Under the pieces are notes generated by a model. That model searched no databases. It worked only from the letters and a program-made list of their open reading frames with translations, and had not been told where the DNA came from. Shown piece after piece: positions 1 through 5,144 of a stretch of DNA of 9,572 nt. The DNA comes from Chitinophagaceae bacterium (GTDB taxonomy: Bacteria; Bacteroidota; Bacteroidia; Chitinophagales; Chitinophagaceae). Position 1 is the first letter of the stretch; the number at the start of each line of letters is the position of its first letter. The stretch covers positions 1 through 9,572 of the forward strand of contig CANCKV010000085.1 of the NCBI GenBank assembly GCA_947378615.1, given 5' to 3'. The translations under genes and the position numbers were made by a program.

Positions 1-1
1 A

Positions 2-112
2 GGAGGAGTTGGGCTTTTTGGTAGGGTGGTTGCGGTTTTTGAAGGCATACAACTACTGCTAAAAAAGTTACTTTTTGAAAAATTGACTGTTGTTGTGATT
101 GAAAATGAGTAA
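2..112 (+). CDS. Possible 3' end of an upstream gene (weak)
   Basis: A reading frame is open from the left edge for 36 codons to a TAA at 110-112. Its residues are mostly hydrophobic and basic (core LLLKKLLFEKLTVVVIENE). I do not recognise the family. The call is weak for three reasons: only 36 codons are visible, the next + frame is also open for 19 codons (3-59, TAA 60-62), and on the - strand an ATG at 48-46 opens a proline-rich frame running off the left edge. Any one of the three could be real, or none. An 8-bp inverted repeat starts at the stop codon (TAAAGCGT 110-117, ACGCTTTA 159-166). It is a little like a gene end, but its loop is 41 bases and no T-run follows. Confidence 0.2.
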   Translation, partial: GGVGLFGRVVAVFEGIQLLLKKLLFEKLTVVVIENE

Positions 113-460
113 AGCGTGGCGACGAGGTATTGGAATACAACCTTTTGAATTGACTGGTACGCTTTATTGAATAAGCTACTGACAAGTGGATAAGTTGTTA
201 TGTAAGTCGATGAAGTAAGGTTATATTGTTGATAATAAATTTTTATTTTTCAGGAAAGAAAAAAGAGTCTATGTTTTTTTCCAACACGGAGACTCATAGA
301 CGCTAAGATGAACGAAGAAAAAAGGCTAACACATAGTATGAAATGAATGGTTTCATATTTCTGTTTATTTTATTTTTTGCAAAGAAAAAAGGCTACCACA
401 TAGAAAAAGCAAAGTTTTCTTCTTCTTTTTATTGAAAAGAAGGGCACATAGGAATCCTAC
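113..460. other. Non-coding stretch with small inverted repeats
   Basis: I see no convincing gene here. Stop codons are frequent in all frames and the base composition is very A/T rich with homopolymer runs. Visible structure: GTCTATG (267-273) facing CATAGAC (295-301), a hairpin CTTCTTTT (422-429) / AAAAGAAG (435-442) with a 5-base loop, and the pair of 22-bp direct repeats listed separately. None of the hairpins is followed by a T-run on either strand, so I do not call them terminators. A single DnaA-box-like nonamer (TTATCCACT on -, 193-185) is one base off consensus and stands alone. Confidence 0.5.
315..403. repeat. Two direct copies of a 22-bp intergenic repeat
   Basis: AAGAAAAAAGGCTAACACAT plus AG at 315-336 recurs at 382-403 with one substitution (A to C, 21/22 identical). 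The copies start 67 bp apart. A more decayed echo (AAGAAGGGC then ACATAG) lies at about 436-451. The copies lie in non-coding DNA next to the larger repeats at 461-734. Such short A-rich elements look like dispersed intergenic repeats, but I cannot see other genome copies from here. Confidence 0.6.
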
Positions 461-564
461 TGCGTGAGTGCATAAAAGTTTTTCGCTTAATGAGTTTCGT
501 GAAGACACGAACCTCGGCTGTCTGCCACAAGGCGTGTCCTCACGCAGCGAAAAACTTTTATGCA
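461..564. repeat. Perfect 19-bp inverted repeat with permuted 8-bp end
   Basis: TGCATAAAAGTTTTTCGCT (469-487) is matched exactly by its reverse complement at 546-564. An extra octamer TGCGTGAG precedes the left arm (461-468), and its complement CTCACGCA precedes the right arm (539-546) instead of following it. Read on one strand, the left side is octamer then 19-mer, while the right side, reverse-complemented, is the 18-mer core then octamer: a circular permutation of a 26-bp unit. The 58-base interior holds a small hairpin, TTCGTG (496-501) / CACGAA (506-511), and GACACG (504-509) / CGTGTC (533-538). A 66-codon - frame crosses the element (565-365), but its residues look repeat-derived and I do not call it a gene. 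It is probably a dispersed palindromic intergenic element; I see no transposase. Confidence 0.75.
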
Positions 565-570
565 CCCTTC

Positions 571-734
571 CATAAGTATTGCCACAGAATACTTTATAAA
601 TAGCACCATTCCATAAGTATTGCCGTAGAATAGTTTATAAATAGCTCCATTCTATAAGTATTGCCGTAGAATACTTTATAAATAGCTCTATTTTATAAGT
701 ATTGTCGTAGAACTAGTTAAGAAATAGATATTTA
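571..734. repeat. 41-bp tandem repeat, four copies
   Basis: Units start at 571, 612, 653 and 694, with a strict 41-bp period. The first three are close matches and the fourth degrades in its second half. The conserved core is ATAAGTATTGCCGTAGAATA followed by a TTTATAAATAGC-like stretch. Each intact unit contains its own hairpin: in the third copy TATAAGTATT (653-662) faces AATACTTTATA (670-680) across a 7-base loop, with one bulged base. 41 is not a multiple of 3 and every frame contains stops, so it is not coding. It begins seven bases after the inverted repeat at 461-564. No replication or recombination gene lies nearby. Confidence 0.85.
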
Positions 735-1133
735 AGTAACCTCAAATTGTTCGACTCTGCGTTGTTAGTATGTAGATTAAAATTGACGCAACAAGAAACA
801 AATTGGTGTAGAAACTTTTTGGGAGGCAATCTCCCAATTGAATATTTTAGTCTGCTTTAATATTTAATTGCTATTTAGAAAGGTGTCCTAATTTTATAAA
901 GCACGATTCTAATTGACATTCTTTTCGATATATATTACAAAAACTATTTACTTTCTATGTAGCTATGTTTTTTATATGGGTTAGCTTTTCCTCTATTCTA
1001 AAAGAGTCGTAATTGGAAACTTGAACATATTCATTTTAAACTTTGAGATAAAAATAAAGGATATCCCTCTACTTGTTATTTGAATAGTATCCTATGTCTT
1101 TCATCAAAAAAAAATTTATAACTTATTATTCAG
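735..1133. other. Non-coding stretch, one small hairpin
   Basis: No gene, tRNA or known riboswitch pattern is visible to me. The clearest structure is a hairpin TTGGGAG (819-825), loop GCAAT, CTCCCAA (831-837). On + it is preceded rather than followed by a T-run, so it does not look like an intrinsic terminator for either direction. The rest is A/T rich with no repeat that I can see. Confidence 0.45.
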
Positions 1134-1162
1134 ACTTGTTTTCCGATAAAACAAGTACTTTG
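1134..1162 (+). promoter_or_regulatory. Putative promoter overlapped by a 23-bp palindrome
   Basis: A perfect inverted repeat, ACTTGTTTT (1134-1142) and AAAACAAGT (1148-1156), is separated by CCGAT. It overlaps a Bacteroidota-like promoter: TTG at 1136-1138, then 17 bases, then TACTTTG at 1156-1162, which is one base short of the TAnnTTTG consensus. The predicted start of transcription lies about 20 bases before the GTG at 1189. The position over the -33 element is what a dimeric repressor site would show. The regulator is unknown; the same bases could instead fold in RNA if transcription starts further upstream. Confidence 0.45.
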
Positions 1163-1188
1163 CAACCTCTCAAATAATTTAAAACACT

Positions 1189-1956
1189 GTGCTAAAAGAA
1201 ATTATTATTGCCTTTCAATCTTATTTAAGGGCTCACCGTTTTATAAAGGAACATAATCTTTGGTCGTGGATACTTATTCCCGGAATAATTTATACGCTCT
1301 TATTTTTGTTTAGTATGAATTATTTCGGTGAGACCTGCAACGAGTTTATTGCTATGTTAAGCTTAAAGACAGGACTTAAGAATTGGCTTGATTCCATTGA
1401 TAGTGGATTTCTTGGCTTTCTATTTACATTAGGCAGTCTGATTTTATGGTTAGTGATGATGTTGTTTTATTTTTCGCTATTCAAATATGTTTTTCTGATA
1501 ATCGGCTCTCCAATCTTTGCTTTTTTGAGCGAAAAGACAGAAGCAATATTAGACGGTGACGACTATTACACCTTTAGCTTTATTCAATTGGCACAGGATA
1601 TTTTTAGGGGAAGTAGGGTAGCAACCCGCAATGCACTCTGGCAAACCGTTTATATGTTATGCATATTAATTGTAAGTGTTATTCCTGTAATAGGATGGCT
1701 CACACCCGTAATGGCTGTTCTTGTGGAATGCTATTACTTTGGTTTTTCTATGTTAGATTACAATATGGAGCGTAACAAGAAAACAACAAGTGAGAGTGCG
1801 ACTTTCATTGGTCAACATAAAGGATTGGCTATTGGGAATGGCATTGTTTTCTACATTCTCAATCTTACTTTAATTGGTTGTGTCATCGCTCCTGCCTATT
1901 CTGTAGTTGCAGCAACATTGAGTATTGCAAAAGTAAAAGAAGAAAGCGCACAATAG
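1189..1956 (+). CDS. EI24/CysZ-family multi-pass membrane protein
   Basis: The 255-residue protein is integral to the inner membrane. Hydrophobic segments lie at about residues 25-46, 74-113 (long enough for two passes, bent at GSPIF), 153-189 and 216-246. Family-like features are GSPIFAFLSEKTE (106-118), a loop with RGSRVATRN (140-148), GFSMLDYNMER (185-195) and a final HKGLAIGNG segment (210-218). The best-studied relative is the sulfate permease CysZ of enterobacteria, but no cysteine or sulfate gene is near, so the substrate is not assigned. The start is GTG at 1189: an in-frame TAA at 1180-1182 excludes a longer protein, and the next Met is residue 43, after the first conserved segment. 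There is no Shine-Dalgarno, only an A/T-rich leader. The TAG stop is the first triplet of a heptad array that fills the gap to the next gene. Family call is good; function is open. Confidence 0.85.
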   Translation: MLKEIIIAFQSYLRAHRFIKEHNLWSWILIPGIIYTLLFLFSMNYFGETCNEFIAMLSLKTGLKNWLDSIDSGFLGFLFTLGSLILWLVMMLFYFSLFKYVFLIIGSPIFAFLSEKTEAILDGDDYYTFSFIQLAQDIFRGSRVATRNALWQTVYMLCILIVSVIPVIGWLTPVMAVLVECYYFGFSMLDYNMERNKKTTSESATFIGQHKGLAIGNGIVFYILNLTLIGCVIAPAYSVVAATLSIAKVKEESAQ

Positions 1957-2089
1957 TTGTTAGTTGTTAGTGGTCAGTTGTTAGATAGTGGAGAAGTATT
2001 TATAGTTTGGAGTAAATAAATTTGATTCCCTTTATATTTTAACTAATAACTCATCACTAACCACTAACCACTTACAACTAACCACTAAT
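1954..2089. repeat. Facing heptad arrays forming a long inverted repeat
   Basis: The left array begins with the stop codon of the EI24-family gene and holds five 7-bp units (1954-1988, consensus TAGTKGT). The right array holds seven units (2041-2089, consensus MACTAAY) and ends on the base before the ATG at 2090. The arms are complementary: 1954-1984 pairs with 2057-2087 at 27 of 31 positions, across a loop of about 72 bases. The two arrays with their loop make up the whole spacer. A transcript from the upstream gene could fold into one long stem ending at the next start codon, which might terminate transcription or hide the start; this is inference. Confidence 0.8.
2017..2024 (+). promoter_or_regulatory. 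Candidate -7 element for the methyltransferase gene
   Basis: TAAATTTG matches TAnnTTTG exactly and lies in the loop between the two heptad arrays. No good TTG lies at the usual -33 distance, so it is weak. If used, the mRNA would start near 2028 and its leader would contain the right array only, without the pairing left array. This would free the start codon, in contrast to read-through transcripts from the gene upstream. Confidence 0.35.
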
Positions 2090-2785
2090 ATGATTTATCT
2101 CATCCCTATTTTTTTGCATGAAGATGCTATCGAAACAATACCTACTTATGTTTTAGTTGCGGTAAAACAATGCTCCGTATTCTTCGTTGAAAATGAAAAG
2201 ACTGCACGTAGATATTTAAAACGTTTATGGAAAGAGATGGTCATTGACGACTATAAATGGTACACAATACATAAAGCAGAAACGCAGGTGATTCAGTCTT
2301 TTATTCAGCATTTACAAGCAGGAGAGACTATCGGTATTATTAGCGAAGCCGGATGCCCGTGCATAGCCGATCCTGGACAAATACTCGTGAATAAGGCACA
2401 ACAATTAGGTGCTATAATAAAGCCTTTAGTAGGACCTAGTTCTATTTTATTGGCATTGATGGCTAGTGGAATGAATGGACAACAGTTTCAATTCAATGGT
2501 TATTTACCAGTAGATAATTTGGCGAGAAAGAAGTCTATCAAGGACTTAGAAACTTATTCGATGAAGAATAAATGCACACAGATATTCATTGAAACACCTT
2601 ATCGAAATAATCAATTGATAAAAGAAATCTTACTGACTTGTAGAGAAACAACATTGCTTTGTGTGGCAGTTGATATCACTGCCTCTACCGAGATTATTCA
2701 GACTAAGACAATCAAACAATGGAAACACACGAATTTTGACTTCCACAAAAGACTAGCCATCTTTTTGATTAGTGATGAGTTATGA
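2090..2785 (+). CDS. RsmI-like SAM-dependent methyltransferase (tetrapyrrole methylase fold)
   Basis: The 231-residue soluble protein belongs to the tetrapyrrole methylase superfamily, which binds S-adenosylmethionine. The visible motifs follow RsmI (16S rRNA 2'-O-ribose methylation at C1402): GIISEAGCPCIADPG (82-96, like RsmI SDAGTPLISDPG), PLVGPSSILLALMASGM (112-128), FQFNGYLP (133-140) and FIETPYRNN (166-174). The N-terminus has HEDAIETIP (10-18) instead of the RsmI ATPIGNLxD signature. It is also shorter than RsmI (about 280), lacking the C-terminal extension. This suits the RsmI-related, substrate-unassigned methyltransferase common in Bacteroidota, so I give no symbol. The ATG directly follows a heptad array. 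The last residues (SDEL) are encoded by another heptad array that starts at 2770 inside the gene; the natural end was probably near the IFLI strand. It converges with the regulator gene. Confidence 0.85.
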   Translation: MIYLIPIFLHEDAIETIPTYVLVAVKQCSVFFVENEKTARRYLKRLWKEMVIDDYKWYTIHKAETQVIQSFIQHLQAGETIGIISEAGCPCIADPGQILVNKAQQLGAIIKPLVGPSSILLALMASGMNGQQFQFNGYLPVDNLARKKSIKDLETYSMKNKCTQIFIETPYRNNQLIKEILLTCRETTLLCVAVDITASTEIIQTKTIKQWKHTNFDFHKRLAIFLISDEL

Positions 2786-2832
2786 ACTATGAGTGATAAA
2801 TTATGAATTATGAGTCTTAAGTTATATGTATT
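2770..2832 (+). repeat. Heptad array running out of the methyltransferase gene
   Basis: Eight 7-bp units run from 2770 to 2825 (consensus GARTTAT, first unit TAGTGAT), with a poorer ninth to 2832. The first two supply the last codons and the TGA stop of the methyltransferase. The 18-mer at 2768-2785 (ATTAGTGATGAGTTATGA) recurs exactly at 7923-7940, after rsmA, so the same array type occurs at unrelated genes. Confidence 0.75.
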
Positions 2833-2864
2833 GAACCTATTTAGATGTTACTAAATGGTTTCAA
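2831..2864. terminator. Imperfect hairpin between convergent genes
   Basis: ATTTAG (2839-2844) pairs with CTAAAT (2851-2856) over a 6-base loop. The stem continues with CC (2836-2837) / GG (2857-2858) and TTGAA (2831-2835) / TTCAA (2860-2864), with one bulged base on each side. It lies midway between the converging methyltransferase and regulator genes, where a two-way terminator would be expected. No clear T-run follows on either strand, so the role is uncertain. Confidence 0.35.
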
Positions 2865-2898
2865 TCAAGAATTAATAATTATCCATTAACAATTATTA
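2864..2898 (-). repeat. Heptad array beginning at the regulator stop codon
   Basis: On the - strand five 7-bp units run from the TAA stop of the regulator gene (2898-2896) to 2864. The first four share TAAT or TTAAT endings, for example TAATAAT and TATTAAT. The arms TTAATAATT (2872-2880) and AATTATTAA (2891-2899) form a perfect but all-A/T inverted repeat that overlaps the stop. Confidence 0.6.
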
Positions 2899-3627
2899 AA
2901 AGCTCATCATTTCTTTGAACTTAACAGTTTGTCGACGACTAATTTCAATTCGATCCCCACCCTTTAAGTCCACTAATAACCCCCCGTTGAAGTAGGGTTC
3001 TATTTTTTCAACCCATCTAAGGTTAATGATATGTTTGCGGTTAGCACGAAAGAAAACCCTTTCGTCTAAACGTTCTTCTAGTGCATTTAGAGACTTCAAT
3101 ATCAAAGGCTTATTTGCTCCAAAGAAGACTTTTGCATAATTGCCAACACTTTCAAACATGCGGATTTCGGAAAGTTTCACAAACCAACAGCGTTCACCAT
3201 CCTTTACAAATACCTGGTCGGATTCATTCAAAATACCTCGGTTATAAGGAACCGCCTCTGCTTTTTCTCTATTTATTTCCTCTTGAACCTTTGCTATTGC
3301 ATCAGCCAATCTTTTTGGTTCAATTGGCTTTAATAAATAGTCAAATGCATTTACTTCAAATGCTTTAAGGGCAAACTCATCATAGGCTGTTGTAAAAATT
3401 ACTTTAGGAGCCTTATCTATTTCTGACAATAAATCAAATCCTGTCTTGCCTGGCATTTGAATATCAAGAAAAATTAGGTCGGGATTCAGTTGTTCTATTT
3501 TTTCAAGTCCTTCATCGACGTTAATAGCCTCATCTAGAATTTCTATTTCGGGATGTTGCGACAAAAGTTTCCTTAGTTCTGTGCGAGCTAACCGTTCGTC
3601 ATCTATAATTATTGCTGTAATACTCAT
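2896..3627 (-). CDS. LytTR-family response regulator
   Basis: The 243-residue cytoplasmic protein has a receiver domain (1-120) and a LytTR DNA-binding domain (about 136-240). Receiver residues are complete: acidic pair D9-D10, phosphoacceptor D55 in LIFLDIQMPG, T79/T80 and K100 before P101. The LytTR half shows the typical ESVGNYAKV (159-167), FFRANRKHIINL (192-203) and ISRRQTVKFKEM (229-240). It is the natural partner of the kinase gene located 104 bases upstream on the same strand. LytTR domains bind short direct repeats, often at their own or neighbouring promoters. Start ATG at 3627, preceded by an A/T-rich leader without Shine-Dalgarno. I saw no exact TAnnTTTG in the 104-base gap, so co-transcription with the kinase is likely. 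The TAA stop begins a heptad array. The regulon cannot be read from this window. Confidence 0.95.
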   Translation of the reverse strand: MSITAIIIDDERLARTELRKLLSQHPEIEILDEAINVDEGLEKIEQLNPDLIFLDIQMPGKTGFDLLSEIDKAPKVIFTTAYDEFALKAFEVNAFDYLLKPIEPKRLADAIAKVQEEINREKAEAVPYNRGILNESDQVFVKDGERCWFVKLSEIRMFESVGNYAKVFFGANKPLILKSLNALEERLDERVFFRANRKHIINLRWVEKIEPYFNGGLLVDLKGGDRIEISRRQTVKFKEMMSF

Positions 3628-3713
3628 GATATTTTATTTTACACAATGTCCATTCAAATACATACCTAGAACAATATTTGTTTTTGCTCAAATTAAACCT
3701 TAATCCTTCAAAT

Positions 3714-3734
3714 TTTTCTCATTACTAACCACTA
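3714..3734 (-). repeat. Short heptad array at the kinase stop codon
   Basis: On the - strand the kinase TAG stop (3734-3732) opens the units TAGTGGT and TAGTAAT, followed by a fading GAGAAAA. Only two units are good, but the start at the stop codon and the sequence agree with the arrays after the EI24-family gene and rsmA. Confidence 0.5.
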
Positions 3735-4769
3735 AATTGGTATGGTAACTTTTGCTTCCACCAACTTATTTTCAGCTTCTCTTAACTGAAATACAGCCTC
3801 ATTTCCATAAAGCAATTTCAATCGGTTATGTGTACTTGCAATGCCGAAGCCTTCATTATTGGCAATATCATCAATTGTTCCTGTATTTTGTACAATCAAT
3901 TCGTGATGATTTTTGTTAATGACTGAAATTACCGTCACAATTCCTCCCTCCTTTAATTTACTTATTCCGTGTTTTATCGCATTTTCAACTAAGGTTTGCA
4001 ACATCATAGGTGGTATTTGAAGAGAAAGAGTGTCAGTTTCAATATTAAATTGAACATTAAGTCTGTCTTCGAATCTTATTTTTTCAAGAGCAAGATAATC
4101 TCGTACAATTTCTAACTCTCTCGAAAGCGGTGCTAATTCTTGTGATTCTGCCTGCATACTACTTCTTAGCATATTACTGAGTTGTGTGATTGCCGTTCTC
4201 GCTCGTTCTGGATTTTCATCTACTAATGCCCGAATACTATTGAGTGCATTAAAGATAAAATGAGGGTTTATATGCGATTTAATCGTTTTTAATTCAAGGT
4301 CTTTTACTATACTCTCAAGTCTTATCTTATCCAATTGGCTTGTTGTATTAATTTCAATGTAATGCCATAGATAATAAAAGCTAGCCCAAGCAAAAATGAT
4401 TGGACCGTCAGAAAGGAAATTATAAAGGGTTCGTTGTACGACCGTAACTTTCTGTAGGGGATTATATAAGTGAATGTATTCTACAAAAGCGCTGTTTGTA
4501 AGACTGTATAGTAGGGATGTGAGTAAGACGAGTGCCAACAGTCCCCACCATCTTTTTTTTGCTAAGGGGGGGCGAAGATTAAAATGGATAATAAAGAAGC
4601 GTAGCAATAAGGTGAAAAGAAATCCGAAGACAATTCCAGTACAAAGTCTTCCATATTTTATCATGATAAAACTTTGATCCGAAGTGAAAGTATAAATTAA
4701 CATCGATAGCCCGTATGCAATCCATCCTCCAATCTGACAACTCCAATAGATAAATGACTTGTTTTTCAT
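3732..4769 (-). CDS. LytS-type sensor histidine kinase (HisKA_7TM-less, His_kinase/HATPase)
   Basis: The 345-residue membrane kinase has four hydrophobic segments at about 7-28, 39-61, 74-90 and 121-138, with no large periplasmic domain. A short coiled linker (145-163) leads to the His_kinase motif SHINPHFIFNALNSI (165-179), where H170 is the expected phosphorylated residue. The ATP-binding half shows the N box PPMMLQTLVENAIKHGI (253-269, N263), VQNTG (293-297) and GFGIASTHNRL (307-317). This is the LytS/YehU-like layout that pairs with LytTR regulators, and the regulator gene follows on the same strand. The signal is unknown. It is divergent from dxs. The start at 4769 matches the family N-terminus (FIYWSCQIGGW just after Met). 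A strong-looking promoter ends only seven bases before the ATG, so the mRNA may be almost leaderless. Confidence 0.94.
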   Translation of the reverse strand: MKNKSFIYWSCQIGGWIAYGLSMLIYTFTSDQSFIMIKYGRLCTGIVFGFLFTLLLRFFIIHFNLRPPLAKKRWWGLLALVLLTSLLYSLTNSAFVEYIHLYNPLQKVTVVQRTLYNFLSDGPIIFAWASFYYLWHYIEINTTSQLDKIRLESIVKDLELKTIKSHINPHFIFNALNSIRALVDENPERARTAITQLSNMLRSSMQAESQELAPLSRELEIVRDYLALEKIRFEDRLNVQFNIETDTLSLQIPPMMLQTLVENAIKHGISKLKEGGIVTVISVINKNHHELIVQNTGTIDDIANNEGFGIASTHNRLKLLYGNEAVFQLREAENKLVEAKVTIPI

Positions 4770-4776
4770 CTCATTG

Positions 4777-4821
4777 CAAATGTAAATATTTTGATAAGAT
4801 TAGTCAATAATATTGATTAAT
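4777..4821 (-). promoter_or_regulatory. Kinase promoter with overlapping palindrome
   Basis: On the - strand TTG (4807-4805), a 20-base spacer and TACATTTG (4784-4777) match the Bacteroidota -33/-7 promoter pattern exactly. The ATG begins seven bases beyond, so the predicted leader is only about 4 bases. A near-perfect 23-bp palindrome (ATTAGTCAATA 4799-4809, central A, TATTGATTAAT 4811-4821; one mismatched pair) covers the -33 element and could be an operator. The regulator that would bind is not known. Confidence 0.55.
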
Positions 4822-4900
4822 GGTAAATACAAAGGCTGTTTGGTAATTTTCTTACGAATTAAGAAATGGGGATACTTTGAAGAAAATAAAAGGTCAAATA

Positions 4901-4920
4901 TTTGAAAGTAATTTGAAAGT
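4901..4920. promoter_or_regulatory. 11-bp-spaced direct repeat between kinase and dxs
   Basis: TTTGAAAGT occurs at 4901-4909 and again at 4912-4920, one helical turn apart. It lies in the otherwise featureless 375-base region between the divergent kinase and dxs genes. LytTR regulators bind 9-bp direct repeats, though usually with about two turns between starts, so a link to the neighbouring regulator is speculative. Apart from this and the two promoters I see nothing else in 4822-5144. Confidence 0.3.
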
Positions 4921-5056
4921 TTTTAGGATAGCTAAAAGTCAAAATTGACTCTTTTAATACATTATCTCAAAAAATGTCTAATTATCATTTACTAATTTAA
5001 TATGCTTGAATCCATCACCGTTTTTCCCCATTTATACTTTTTTTATTTCATTGTCA

Positions 5057-5064
5057 TAGTTTTG
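5057..5064 (+). promoter_or_regulatory. Candidate -7 element for dxs
   Basis: TAGTTTTG matches TAnnTTTG. A proper TTG at the -33 distance is not visible, so the site is moderately supported. It overlaps a GTG at 5064 that would give a longer Dxs; a transcript starting near 5068 could not use that GTG, which supports the ATG at 5145 and a leader of about 75 bases. Confidence 0.4.
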
Positions 5065-5144
5065 TGAACCTTGTTGGGGAAAAGATGTTTATCAAATGGT
5101 TCGGGTTGAAGAACATTTCATTACTTTTACAAAAATCTGCTTTG

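Noticed and set aside
461..564. Insertion sequence or attachment site
   Set aside because: No transposase or integrase, no target duplication visible, and the arms are too close to hold a gene.
365..565. 66-codon frame on the - strand
   Set aside because: Its first third is simply the translation of the inverted-repeat element at 461-564 and the rest is low-complexity lysine, leucine and phenylalanine from A/T runs. No leader or family is visible.
181..734. Replication origin (DnaA-box-like nonamer, A/T-rich DNA and tandem repeats)
   Set aside because: There is only one imperfect DnaA-box-like site, the repeats lack such boxes, and no dnaA, dnaN or rep gene is near.
571..734. CRISPR array
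   Set aside because: The 41-bp units are directly adjacent with no unique spacers, and no cas gene is present.
819..837. Intrinsic terminator
   Set aside because: The stem is only 7 bp and the T-run lies on the wrong side for + transcription, with no convincing gene ending near it.
3081..3368. 95-codon frame on + inside the regulator gene
   Set aside because: It is antisense to the well-supported LytTR regulator and has no recognisable features.
4474..4677. 67-codon frame on + inside the kinase gene
   Set aside because: It is antisense to the membrane part of the kinase and has no independent support.
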